Positions 47,638-60,900 of a stretch of DNA of 64,000 nucleotides are shown piece by piece; the stretch's first letter is position 1; each line of letters begins with the position of its first letter. Source of the DNA: Nemophila menziesii (taxonomy: Eukaryota; Streptophyta; Magnoliopsida; Boraginales; Hydrophyllaceae); contig JARWIR010000003.1 of assembly GCA_029959085.1 (NCBI GenBank), positions 33,061,505 through 33,125,504 on the forward strand, given 5' to 3'. The notes below the pieces were generated by a model. That model did no database searches and had not been told where the DNA came from. It was given only the letters and a program-made list of their open reading frames with translations. The translations under genes were made by a program, and so were the position numbers.

Positions 47638-49342
47638 TCTATGGCCAATACATTTGGACCTCTGATAGGTTAAGTAATGCACGATTTTGGGTTGCTAGTG
47701 TTTGGGTCGCATGTGAATTATATATTTAAATATAGCCTAAAGGAAGACCTAGTATAAACAATTGTCCATACATAGAGTTGGTAGGGCTGGTAAAGGTAAT
47801 TATTGCTCACCCTTACTTGAAATGATATTTATAAACTATGTTGTTGCCTTCAGATATGGAGTAAGAGTCATAAATGAATTGGGTATATATAAACATTTCA
47901 CCAAAAAACATTAAAGTTTTGCAAACATATCACGGTTGACTGTGAAGACAAAGACGGGCGACCGCTCAAGATGATGTGGCAAAAATATAGTCATAGGAGG
48001 CTATGGCAGTCGCCCGAGCTGTTTAGCCTTCTATCGGTCGCCTTCTATTGTAAGCCATCATTTTTGGAAATGTATTGAATTCCCTCGACCGTGATTTATC
48101 ATAATGTCGGTCAACCATGGGCCTCTACATTAGGAAGGTCAATTGTGTTACTCCCTCGACCATTTCTTTGGACTGTGTGTAGCAATATTTTCATTTAAAA
48201 AAATGTTCTAATTTCACGTGTATTAAAATGTGTTTTCTGAAGATAACATTTATGAAATGTAACACGTTTTTTATACCCGATTCATTTTTTGGCACGATAC
48301 AAACTCGACATGTATAAAATTTAATTGAAAAATAACGTCAAAGGTGCGGTTTATATCAAATCCTAAATATCCTCTTGCAACTAATGCTCAATACAATATC
48401 AAGTGATAGCTACTTACATTTATAAGATTATCTAGCTTGATCCTTTAACTTCAGTGAGTCTTGGTCTTATCTATAGCTCATTCATGTAACTCTCTCAAGT
48501 CTTGATCTTGACATCTTGAAAAAAATTCTCTCTTAAGCACCCTATGGTCTCTTGATCATATATTTGATTCTTAACTTGACTATGATCTTGATCTCTTACA
48601 CTTACATGTCCAAATCAATCTCTAATCCTTGTGCTCTTCCTCGTAAACTAGCGTGAGTTTTGATTGTCATGACTAGCTCATATGACGTGTTAATTACAAC
48701 TCGGTTATATCAACTAAGATTAGATAACAATTAGTATAATCATTTAATCGCCATTAAAAAGAACTAACCCAAGGTTAGGCCAATACACTTTTTTAGATGT
48801 TATTTTTAACTACTTTAATTACTCCTTTGTGTTACTGTTCATCTATTATGTCTTAAATTCGAGATACTTTCATGAACTTTAACATATAGATTAATGTATA
48901 GAGATATTATTTTGGATTAAGTATTAGCTAAACTTATATATGTTGTCATATTATAGTTTGATGTGTACTAATTCATATCTAAATGTGAGAACTGTAAGTA
49001 TGTTTACTACAACATATTTTAGAACTATTAGAGCAAAATTTTAGGTGTTGAAAATAGTTATTGATTGTGTAAGATGTATTAGATATGTAATAATCACTCG
49101 TGAACTAAATATTTGTTAAATGGTAACATATTTCATGTGATTTATAGGCTAACTAGTTATAAGTGCAGATATCCTGTTGACACACAATATCGTGAGTATA
49201 GTTAGGTAAGCCTGGTGGGTACAGTCGTAAGACCTTTTAAAGAGGGTATTCAAATCTTGAATAGTCGCGAATCTTGATTTACCCTTTATCTCTATATAAT
49301 ATTCGTATTCAATCCATACATGGCTAGGTAGAAATTATAGTA
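47638..49342. other. No gene or recognised repeat
   Basis: AT-rich sequence. A GTCG/CGAC-rich patch lies at 47940-48180 but shows no coding frame or clear boundaries. Confidence 0.5.
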
Positions 49343-50325
49343 GAGTATTAATATGGTAAGATTTATTTTTCTTATTAAAGTTGTACGTCCAATAGCTTAT
49401 TTTATTCTATGTGACTCTTGTATTCGGCTTCCTTCAGATAAGATATATCAACCTTCCCTCCCAACTTTATGCCCCCTTTCAATTTTTAGCACACGGACTT
49501 TGATTAACTAATGCGTAATCACTTGAATACAAACTTAGAATTACTAATCTAGTTAAAACGACACTCTTACTTTTCATCACTATATTATTTTATACAACCT
49601 TATATTTAGGGAAGATAACAAAATATTGTTATTTTTAATTAGATCTTTTTTTATGCGAGATCCTTATTAGTGTGTTTTACATTATTCCAACACTTAACTT
49701 GATAATATATTTAATCTTATGCTAGGGGTGTATTCAATATTTTTCTTAGGGGAGACTAAAATTAGAACTACATGCAGGTTTTGATGAGAGCTAATAATTT
49801 AATATTTAGACTATTGGGTTTAATATCTAGTTTGAGTATTAATGTGGTAGGATTTATTTTTCTTATTTATATTGCATGTAAAATAGCTTATTTTAGTTCA
49901 TTTGACTCTTGTATTCGCTTCCTTCATATAAGATATATCAACCCTCCCTCCCCCAACTTTATGCTCCCCTTTCAATTTTTAGCACACGATCTTGATTAAC
50001 TAACGCGTAGTCACTTGAATACAAACTTAGAATGACTAATTCTAGTCATACTTATCATCATTATATTACTTTTTACAACCTTATATTTATGGAAGATAAT
50101 AAACTATTGTAATTTTTAATTAGATCTCCTTTTTATGCAAGATCCTTACTAGTGTGTTTTACATTCCAACACTTAAATTTATAATATCATTAATCTTATG
50201 CTAAGGGCGTATTCAAAAAAATTCTTAGGGAAGACTAAAATTTAGAACAACATGCATGCAGGTTTTGAGGAAAGCTAAAATTTTAATATTTAGACTATTG
50301 GGGCTAATATCTAGGTTGAGGGTTA
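49343..50325. repeat. 491-bp direct tandem duplication
   Basis: Two diverged units (49343-49833 and 49834-50325) share the order GAGTATTAATRTGGTARGA, 'AAGATATATCAACC', 'CAATTTTTAGCACACG', 'CACTTGAATACAAACTTAGA' and 'CATGCAGGTTTTGA'. No coding frame spans either. Confidence 0.85.
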
Positions 50326-50421
50326 ACATCTACTTTACTAAATATTTTTTACATCAAAAAAATTAGATAAATTCTCATCACACTGTGGAGTTGGGGTTGC
50401 GACTCCTCACTCTCCCCTCCC

Positions 50422-50424
50422 ATT
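50422..50424. repeat. CACTA target duplication (left) ATT
   Basis: Matches ATT at 52316-52318. Confidence 0.7.
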
Positions 50425-52315
50425 CACTACTACGCGCGTCCTCATTAGCGAGGATGCATTTAGCGACGACATTTAGGTCGTCACAAGAGACGCATCTTTT
50501 GCGAGGAAAATTTTTAGCGAGGATGTCCTCGCCAATATGTTTTTGGTTAAAGGGCGAAAGAAAATAATTAAAAAAAATAATGTCGTCACTAGAGTAAATA
50601 TCTTTCGCGAGGACAATGTCCTCGCTTATAAGTTTTCGCCAAACGGGTGGAAGACACTAATTAACAAAGAATAATGTCATCGCGAAAGTAATTATCTTTC
50701 ACGAGGACTTAGATGTCCTCTCTAATATGTACAATGTGGGACTCAGATATGAGTAAGGTGATAATATGATTTTACTATAAAAAAAATAAAAAAACTAATT
50801 ACTTTATTATATATTTTGTTTTGTTAAAAACCAACACCGTTCTAAAGTGAATAAGCAAAATCGGGAGAAGCAACGACACCCAAGCGGGACAGGTTCGAAG
50901 ACTTACACCCAAAAATGGACGAGAATGTATTTGGTAAGGAACATAATTAAATATTTGTGAACATTTCTTTACTAACTTTAACACTAACTTACTTGACTGA
51001 AATATAAGTGGGAGAAGGCCAAGGCGATTCGAGCAAACACAAGTGGAGGGATCCCAGCAACAGCAATAACTGCCCTTTCCCCGAATAGGCGACTTCTTCT
51101 TTGATATCGGGACTGACAAAAAGAGGGATGAGTGGAGGACAAAGGCGTATCAGCGATCAAATGTATATTTTTAAATAAGCTATCAGTTATATATATAATT
51201 TAAAAATTGAAATTTATTTCATGTATCAGGATGCACTGAAGTCCATTTTGCAAGATAGAGTTAGAGAATCCCATAATCAAAGTTACTCGTCATCGTCTTC
51301 AACGTCACTATCGCAAAAAGAACAAGTGGAGGCGGCCCCCAAGGTATGGGTGAGGGGACACGCAGTTGGACACCCGCTTAAGGCTAAATTCTCGAAGAGT
51401 GCTAATTTTGATCAGCTCACCGATAAGATGATTAGGGACTTTGACGCGATGATGACGTTCATCAACGAGTACCTTGTCTCTGTAGGCAACGAGTTATTCA
51501 CTTATGAGGAAGTCTCTCGATCAACGAGCTCCATAGCTGGCATCCAACCCACAACCTAGGGCCTCAAAGCACGGATGAGTGGGGCTATCGTCTTACTAAA
51601 TCGGTGTAGGACCGAACAGGGTCTATCGGTTCATGTGCCTCCCTCCACTACTCCAGATGCCAGTACTTATCATCCTTCTCAATCCTCTCCTTCTACTGCT
51701 CCTACTACTCATATTGCTCCTAGTGCTCCTTCTACCAGTCAACCATTAATGCTTATGGACGAGGATATTTTTTATGAAGAAGATAAAAATGAAACTAGAC
51801 TCTGATTTTAATTAATATTCGAATATTTAATTTTTTATTAGTTTTTATTATGTTTGACTTTTCTGTAATCGGTTTTAGTTTTATTTAATCATGTTTCTTT
51901 TCATTAATCGTGATTATTTTATATAAATTATTACAATATATTTATATTTAATTTTACATTATAAAAGTAAATTAAAAACAAAAATTAAAACAAAAACAAC
52001 AAGAAAAAAATAAAAATATATATAATTTAATTATTTAAAAAAAAAAACTTTTGCGAGGACAAATATCCTCGCTTAAGAAAAGAAGTTGTCCTTGGGAAAG
52101 ACTAGGTCACCCACGAAGAATTTTTCTTCGCGGGACGCTAAAGACGCTATCTTTGCGAGGACAACTGTCCTCACGAAAGATCAGCACGAAGACGTGCCAG
52201 AATCGTTGTGTAAGAGGTCTTTAACGACGAATCTTTTGCTAGGAATCTTTTACGACGACATGTCCTCGCGAAAGACGATCTGACTCTTTCGCGAAAGCTA
52301 AGAAACGCAGCAGTG
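50425..52315 (+). mobile_element. Non-autonomous CACTA (En/Spm) element
   Basis: It begins CACTACTACGCG and ends CGCAGCAGTG, the CACTA signature in inverted form, with a 3-bp ATT duplication. Both ends carry many copies of GCGAGGAC / GTCCTCGC, the subterminal repeats to which such transposases bind. It contains a decayed accessory frame (about 51000-51805) but no catalytic transposase, so it is non-autonomous. It lies less than 1 kb upstream of the NAC gene. Confidence 0.85.
51000..51805 (+). pseudogene. CACTA accessory (TNP1/Ptta-like) protein remnant
   Basis: Plus-strand blocks read 'FFFDIGTDKKRDEWRTKAYQ' (about 51085-51155), then after a possible intron a frame from 51221 ('MYQDALKSILQDRVRESHNQ', 'EAAPKVWVRGHAVGHPLKA') to a stop at 51559. 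A Ser/Thr/Pro-rich tail follows (51575-51805) with an acidic end 'MDEDIFYEEDKN'. The composition resembles the plant transposase_24/Ptta-type accessory proteins of En/Spm elements, which bind subterminal repeats. The match is by eye and family recall. The mid-frame stop argues for loss of function. Confidence 0.45.
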
Positions 52316-52318
52316 ATT
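52316..52318. repeat. CACTA target duplication (right) ATT
   Basis: Matches ATT at 50422-50424. Confidence 0.7.
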
Positions 52319-53012
52319 CCTGGTCCGTCCCTATCTTATGCCATCCTTATCATATTTTAAGCACTCATTTCCATATTAATAAATCAATTTGAAAACTTAA
52401 AAGTAGCTTATCTACACAATATTCATAACAATTAATTCTCAAAGTCTTAACGCAAAAATGTTAAAACACTCAACCATGAACTTAAAAGAGGCGAAAAACT
52501 AGATCCTAAAAGATTAGGATAATTGTATTTGAACGATATAATAATTTTGTCTTGATGTGTTTTGTACATTTGCTATTCCCAAAAGGTTAAATCTTTATAA
52601 TGATAGAGAAAAGGACTATTTTGTAGTTTCTCCAAAATAATAGGATTTTGTATTATACTCTTAAATTTTAGTGCATTAAGTTTTCTCCCTTTAAACCCGC
52701 AAAAGAGATTTCTTGTGATATTGGGTTTTCTTGAAGGTTCCCCACATAACCATAAGCATAAACTACTTTAATTAATGCACCAAATCATATTTGGAAAATA
52801 TAATTGTCAATCATTCCATCTCTATCTCACTCTTTCATTTATATAATAAATACACGTATACACATTACCCTCTTCTCTTATATACATTAAGTGCACATAA
52901 ACAAAGGAATGGAACCAAAATATTATTTTCATTTCACCAACTTCCACCTTCATTAATTCTTATATAATATTAACACCTTTTGTCTCCTAAAGAAAAGCAA
53001 CAAAATCGAATC
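52319..53012 (+). promoter_or_regulatory. NAC gene upstream region
   Basis: The 0.7 kb between the CACTA element and the start codon has a TATA-like TTATATAATA at 52839-52848. A second weaker one (CTTATATACA) lies near 52876. Pyrimidine-rich patches (52820-52835, 52869-52876) are typical of plant core promoters. The proximal promoter is therefore short before transposon sequence begins. Confidence 0.5.
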
Positions 53013-53181
53013 ATGGGTTTGAAAGATATTGGATCAACTTTACCACCAGGTTTTAGATTCTATCCAAGTGATGAAGAATTGGTATGCCATTATCTCCACA
53101 AAAAGATCACTAATGAAGATGTTCTCAAGGGTACTTTGGTGGAAATTGACCTCCATACATGTGAACCATGGCAGCTTCCTG
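53013..53181 (+). CDS. NAC gene exon 1
   Basis: ATG at 53013 encodes the conserved MGLKDIG start. It ends after the first base of the glutamate codon, followed by donor GTAGGT. Codons 1-56 cover subdomain A and most of B. An in-frame non-ATG extension upstream is not needed. Confidence 0.95.
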
Positions 53182-54831
53182 GTAGGTCTATAATATTCTT
53201 CTGCATCAGCTAGCTAGGTCTTATATTGATGCATACGCGCTAGCTTAAAAAATTATTTTCAAGTTTAAACTTTTATTTCTTTTTCTTAGGTTTTTACATT
53301 CTTTTTTTTTTGTTCTAGGTTATTACATTCATTCTTGAGTTTAATTCCCTTATAATTATTATTCCCTTATTGTGAGGTCTTCATACAATTTTTAACGGAA
53401 TAAAATTTAATTTTCACTCTGTTTTGAGAGAACTATGTTAACATGTTTGTTATATTTCCTTTTCTTTGGTACATGAAAACAAAATTTTCATGTGCAACCA
53501 ATTTGTTTCGGACAGTACTAGGGCTGTATCTCTTATCCTTGTTAGAGTTTGAGGGCTCACAAGAAAATGAATACAGCGTGATAGTGTTAATATAACACCA
53601 GACAATAGACAACAATAACTAATTTTTCTTTCATGTCTTCTGTCAAGTACCCTAATTCTTATCCCATGTTTTGGAGGGTGGGTGAAAGAGATAGTCCTAG
53701 CCCTCGAGGGAATTTTTGTCTAAATTCTTTTTGTAACTTTTTGGTTATTATATAACTTTAAATAAGTTAATTTTGGTGCAGTAATTTTTTTTTTTTCAAT
53801 TGGAAACTAAAGTGAGGTATGACTACCTTATCTTTTATGTCTTCATTATCCATATAGAGTACTTATGCTAACAGATAATAAAAAATTGTTAAACAAATAC
53901 CTTATCTTTTGTTTTTTTAAGAGTAGTCTATTAAACCTTGTATTGTCTTATAATTTTTGACATTTCTCCTGAAAGAGGGAAGTAATTTAAGAATAATCTT
54001 CCTTTAAATGGACAATTACTTCAAATGGAAGGAAGTCTTGATTCAATGGATGTGCATAAATTATTGGAAATTTGGAAATCGACAAATTTTAACTAAACCA
54101 TGACCTCATAAGGTTAATAGATGATGTAGTGTTAAATTCTTTTTTTTGTAGTTGGTGAAATGATGTAGTGTTAAATTCATTCTTTAGTGATTATTAGATT
54201 CTAATATTATTATGTCATTTGAGTTAAAAAAAAATTGATATATTAAAATAAAACTAGTATGTTATATATCAAAATTAGAGGAAAAAAATTAGTGATGAAT
54301 TATGTATCATTTTTCTTTGAACTCCGATTTGCATAGGTCATATATAATCACAACTCAGTTAGAGGCCGGTCCTGGGGAGAGGCCAAGGAGGCCATGGCCT
54401 TGGGCCCCTCCCCAACTTTTATAATATTTAGGGCCCCTTTTAGAGCATAATCTTTTTTTATTAAAAAGGTCCAATTTTGGCCCACTTGAAATAAAAGACT
54501 AAAATTTTATTTTTTAGTTAAAAAAATATTTAATTAAGTTATTACTTGTTGATTTTTTTTACGGACATAACTTGGTGACTAAATTGGGCCTAAGATATTT
54601 TTTCTGTAAAATTTATTTGATTATTTTTTTTATTATATTTTGAATTTTATTATTTTATATAACTTTTAACTTTTTTAGGGGCCTATTCTTTAAGGTTTGC
54701 CTTGGGCCTCCGAAATGTCAGGACCGGCCTTGAGGCTTTAGGTGTAGGAGCGCAAGCTGATGTGGGACAAGTCTAATTTAATCTTCATAAGGAATCGTCC
54801 CTCGTTATAAAAAAAAAAAAGTTCTTGCTAG

Positions 54832-54903
<72 letters not shown>

Positions 54904-57900
54904 GAAAAGAAAATTGCAAATAAATATGTACAATAAAACCTAGAAGAAGAAAAATGACCACCATTATTAGGTTTTGGGGTAAGGGAAGATTGTTGTACCT
55001 CATTCTTCAGTATTATATAGAGATAATTCAATTACTTGATTTGATTAACGATTTAAATCTAACTAAATTACACTATATTATAGATGATATATTGGATAGC
55101 ATGAATTTAGATGGTATACATCATTATTTTTCAATTATTATATAATCTTATTTAATTAAAGACCAATTAAAACTAGATAGTTCTTGGTTTGGCCTTTAGA
55201 TAAAATTAGATCAAGATATAAAGAAACAAATGATTATTTCTAATTAATTATAATTTATAAGTAATATTTAAATGGTATATATAGATTACTTTGATAATAT
55301 TCGGATTTCATTTATAATAATTTAATTTTCCATAATAAAAAGAAAAGTAATGATATGTACCATCCAAATTCATATCACCAATTACCATTTATGATGTGGC
55401 GTGTGAACTAGTTGGAAGTAAATCGTAATCAGATCAAGAAAATAAATAAATTAATGATTTTTAATCAACCAATTTTATATGTCATAAGTGAAATACTTAG
55501 GTAGTATAATTTTAGATGGTATATATCTTTACTCTAAAAAAAATATTTGAGTTAATTTTATAAAATTATTTTCCTCCCTTTTATACTAGACTCTTGGTTC
55601 CTGAAACCAAACAAACTTTTTCTGTCCCATTGTTATGACTAATTATGAAGCGAGCTTACATATGTATGTCCTTTTTTTTTCAGATACAATGTATAAGTAA
55701 CTTAACGTTTAAACTTTTTTTTTATCTAAATGTCATCCCGTGAGCCATAAAACATGACATATGGTATTGTAATCTTCGAAGCATGCAATTATAGATCCTT
55801 TGTATTCTGACACATTCCCGAATTGAAAATGGTTTATGGCATATCATGTGGTGTAAATGAAGGACGGATAGAGGTAGGACATGCATCTTAAAATTTATTT
55901 CTTAATTAAACCAAGACAAAAACGATGATCACAAGTAGAAGAATTGGGAAATTCAGTAATTAAATAGTACTCCAACATTGATACTTGGGGAAAAATGTAA
56001 TAGTTATTTTACGTTAGATCTTGAAGTTAAAAGTTCACCCAAATGATATTTATACTAACAATCTTCACTTAACAGCTTTATGAATTCATCTCATTAAATT
56101 TTAATTTATTTTATGTGTAATGTATATTTTATGATAAAATATAGTAGTAAATTATTTGTAAAATAGGAGAATTGATAGTATAATTAATGTAATTAAATAT
56201 AATATATACGCCTTCAATTATAATTCTTGTATATTATTAGGACCTATAATGCATTTAATTCTTGTAAAAATGATATATTACCCTTAAAAACTCCTTGGCT
56301 CCCAAAAAAAAAAAATCCCTAAATCTGCCTTGCCTCGTAAACATGAGATTAGAAGTATTCGGTGGTGAAAGAAACTCTTGATTGGAGTTACAAACTCTGA
56401 AGTTTATGTTTTTTTAATCAATAAAATCTGAAGTTTGTTTTATTTTGTAATCTAGCTAGATAAGTAATGGAGGTGATGTAGACTTGCTAACGTCTAAGTC
56501 TTCACAAGTACTACTGCTACTGTTAAGAAAAAGTTGAAAACCCCTTTCTAATTCTTTTTCTTTGAGAAAAAGCAGAAAGAAAGAAAGAAGCCTCGAGAAT
56601 CTATCTGATAACTATTGCGTCACGGTTGCTTGCTTATATATCTATAAACACAAAAAGTCTCGTATGACTATTGTTGCTTACTTGCTTTTAGATGATTGTT
56701 TTTATCTCAAACTTATCACTAACTAGGTTGTTTTTTGCTTTCAAGGAATCTTTAAGAAAAATGGGGGCTTCCCACACAAGAAACCCGATTCCAATCAGGG
56801 GGCAAGACCCCTGCAACTTTGCAAAAGTTTAACTTTCTTGTTAAAAAGAAAGTGTAACTTAGTCTTTTTAACTTTAGAGCCAAGATTTTTTCTTGAATCT
56901 GTCCTTAATTAGCTAAGTTTAGTCGCAAGCTCTGATCTAGTTCAGATTATAATACAACCTGATAAATTAATTTTAGGGTTTAAAGTTACCAAAGCAATTT
57001 TTGGGGATTTTTCTCATAAATTGTGATGGAGAAACACAGTCTAGCTCTAAAAAGATAGTTTCTTTTTGTTGGTGGGAAGGCGAATTTTTTATTTATTAAA
57101 ATATCTTGTTTTGGAATTAAAAAGAGTGTGTGATCTTGATTGATTAATAAAGTAAGTGTATTTTTGTAGAGGTGGCTAAGCTGAATTCAAAGGAGTGGTA
57201 CTTCTTCAGCTTTCGAGATCGGAAGTATGCAACTGGGTATAGAACAAACAGGGCAACAATATCTGGATATTGGAAAGCCACAGGCAAAGATCGGTTGGTG
57301 CTTGATCCTCAAACACGTGGTGTAGTTGGGATGAGAAAGACTTTGGTTTTTTACAGAAATAGAGCTCCTAATGGGATTAAAACTGCTTGGATCATGCATG
57401 AATTTCGTCTAGAAAACCCTAATACACCTCCCAAGGTATCTTATACGTAACTCTTCTTTCTTTTTTTCATTTTGCCTGATGTGAACTATAACTTGGTAAA
57501 GCGTGGTCATGCATCTTATTTTGAAGTTTTTTTAAAAAGAAAGATATATCTAAATTTGAATTGTAAAAGAACAATTATCTTTCCTACTACAAATAGACAT
57601 GTAAGACTAAAAGTTATAAAAGAAATTGTATCGCCATTTGCCATGACCGAAAGTAAAAATTTAGATATTTACAGCATGTTTTAGGTTTTAAAATTATCAT
57701 TAAAAATCAAAAAATATCTCGATAGGATTTAAAGTTCACACATAGAGTTTATTTTTAAATTTACTAGTTATTTCCTCTTATTATTGTACTTATTACATTA
57801 ATACTCTCACTAAAAACTCAACTATGTGTAGATATTAGATTAAGTTGTGATAAATGTCACACACTTAATATTCATAAACAAGTATGGTAGCTAAAGTGAG

Positions 57901-60900
57901 AATTATGGAACCAATTGAGGTTAAGCTCAATTAGCCAGAACTTTAATTCTCTTTCTAAATGATATAGATCTAAGTCGAGTCAATGGCTTTGAGTTCAAAG
58001 TGGCTCTCCAATGTATTAAAATAAGTAAAAATTATGGTGAAATCAATATCTATAGATACACTTGTCTACGGTGGTAAATAAGGCGAGTCGAGGCGAATAT
58101 TAGATGTACATATGCTTTGTAATTTGTTTAACTTCTCGAGTCGAGCCAAGCTCAAATTTACACGAACCGAGCTCATTTAAACGAGTCAAATTAGAGATGT
58201 TAAAACTTATTTGTTTAACTTATCAAACGAGTTTTTTCGATCCGACCTCGAGTTGTTCACGAACAATTTAGTTTTTTATGGTTGAAGCAGAACTTTCATG
58301 AATGGCTGGTATTGGATGGATTACTTCGTATGAAAGTATGGAACATAATATTAATGAAAAAATAAAACTCTAAAAAAGAAACTAAAAATGTCTAAGTTGA
58401 CATTGAAGGTTTAATAATCTATTTACAGGAAATAATATATTAATCTACAATTCACAAATATAAACGAGTGTTTCATGGTTCGAGCGGCTTTATTTACTTA
58501 ACGAGTTTAAATTAGAGTATGAACTTGTTTATACATGAGCTGAGCTCGAACGAGCTTTTTCCCGCGTCTAGTTTAAACTGTTCACGAACAGTTTGGATCA
58601 TTTACAACCCTGCACTTGTTTGATGAGAACATCCAATCCTTAAGAGAGGTGGAAATAATATAGATATTTTCTCATCTAAAGGGTTGTAAGTTGGATATGT
58701 AGTTTAATATATGTAAAATTAGTAGAATTGTTTTTCATGAGATTAATCAGGGGTGGATTTATTGAAGGCCAAGGGGGGGGGGGGGGGGGGGGCTCAAACC
58801 TCCCCTGATCCCGTAAATTTTATGATATGTAAATGTAATTTTCGCCAAAAAAAAGTTAGTCTCATAGGAACGTTTATATTATCCATTCGTGCTTTAAAGT
58901 ATATATAAGACATTGTAGTTTAGTGGATGTTATGCTTGATTTTTTGGATTTAGAATAGAGGTTGTGTGTTTGAAACATAGCAATTACTTTATCTTTTTCT
59001 TAAATGCACATAGAATATAAAATTATTTTTACTTAAATACACATATAGAAAACCATCTATGACTTGCCTTTATTTTTATTTTTATTTTTATATTTCAATA
59101 TTTAAAAAAAAACTTTATTTAATATACTAAATTTAAGTTATAACTTTGTCAATTTTACCGACATATAAGAATATTGTAATTCATTATACCTAATTTGCGG
59201 CTAGCAGTGTGTTAATACATTACTTAATAAATTTATAGTATTTACTTTTTTAGATAATTAAAATATGATATAATATTATAAAATATTAATATAATTTTAG
59301 TGATGCTATATAAAATAGGTGTAATGGTGTTTTTCCCCCAAATGTATAGTTTTTATCATTTTAAAGTAAGTTCAATGCATTGAACGAACGAGAATTACAA
59401 TAGTATTGCATGCTCGTGTTTGTATTTTGACATTTATAATTACAAATTTATGTTTTTATATTTATCTTTAAAAAATTTAGAAATGATATCTCTCGAACCC
59501 CCTTATATACCAATCCTCCCCTCATTTTGTCTTCTGGACCCACCTCTGAGATTAATCATTCTTCTAAGGAGTGCCTAATTATTTTTAATCTAAAATTATA
59601 ATCTTAGCTGAATATAAATTTAAATTGAAAATATAAATAATTTGTAAACTTGTATATATCTTCTAACAATAAAAGAAAAAATATTCGTTTGAGATATAGA
59701 GATGCAAATGTACCGCTACTCTCACCAAGTGCTTGAGTTTGAGTTTATTAAGAATTTGTTTGAGTTCGACTCGTTAGTTAAACAAACACGCTCAAACTTT
59801 AAATTCAAATTTGTTTACTAAATGAGTCGAACTTAAACTTGTACAAACTCGACTCATTAAACTCATGAACAGATTGGTAAGGGTTTTTCAAGAGCTCTTT
59901 AATAGTCGTGGTAGATATATTCAATTAAAATTTATCAATATATATTAAAAAAATTACGTAAAAGATTTGCATATGTAATTAATTATAACTAAAATATTGT
60001 ATATCTAATATGTAAATTATATTGTTTTTCCAACTCAAATTATGTAATGTGTTGTATATTGATTTTATTTAATTTTATTTTAAATTACCAAAAATTCCAA
60101 AATAAATAATATATATCATATAAAAATAAACATGATTTAAATTATCCTTAGACAGTGGCAGAGCCACTTGAGCTTTGGGGGGCCATGCCCTCTCCCTCTG
60201 ATTTTAATTAAAAAAAATATAAAAAAATTAATTATAAACTATTTTACCTTTTAAATTTTCAGAAAATTTTAATATGTTCCTTCCTAAATTTTCAGAATCT
60301 ATCCTTTAATTTTTAAAATTTATTTTATTATATTTATAATTATTTTATTTATATGAATATTTTATTTTATTTTATTTTCAATTAATTATAGTTATTTTAT
60401 ATTAAAAAATGATAACTAGTTAAAAAAAATTACAATGGGACCTACAATGCAGATTTGTATAATATAAGGATTTATTTTACAATTTTTTTGCATAATATAT
60501 TGATGAGTAATGCTGGGTATCACCTAAAAAGTGATTACCCAAATATCACCTTCCTAGGTGGTCCAGTTAAACTGTTTTATATAAGAGAGAGAAAAAAAGT
60601 AATCAGGAAAGAGAAACAGTTTAATTGGACCATTTAGGAAGGTGATATTTGGGTGATCACTTTTTGGGTGATACCCAGTATTACTCTATATTGATTTATA
60701 GTGCAAATAAGCCTAAAAAATCCCCGAACACCCTTGGCTCCCGCTACTATAAATTATTGGCTCCGCCCTTGTTCTTAGACGAAATAAACCGAGTTGAGTT
60801 TACGGTTAAAAAAATTAACGAACCAAACCCAAATTTGAATATTAAGATTTATTATAAATTCAAATCAAACTTAAACTCATGAAAATATTAAAATTCAAGA

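Larger units (their letters stand above)
58748..59548. mobile_element. hAT-type MITE in NAC intron 2
   Basis: Terminal repeat CAGGGGTGGAT versus the inverted end GGACCCACCTCTG, flanked by a perfect 8-bp AGATTAAT duplication. 801 bp and non-coding. It carries a 20-base G run (58773-58792) next to the left end and a tRNA-like patch at 58916-58978. Confidence 0.9.

Noticed and set aside
50799..51119. 106-aa minus-strand frame in the CACTA element
   Set aside because: The plus strand carries accessory-protein-like words there; no minus-strand signature.
52980..53012. N-terminal extension of NAC exon 1
   Set aside because: It lacks an ATG; the conserved MGLKDIG start is at 53013.
54785..55031. 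Frames with an Ile-Tyr repeat
   Set aside because: Produced by the (TA)n microsatellite.
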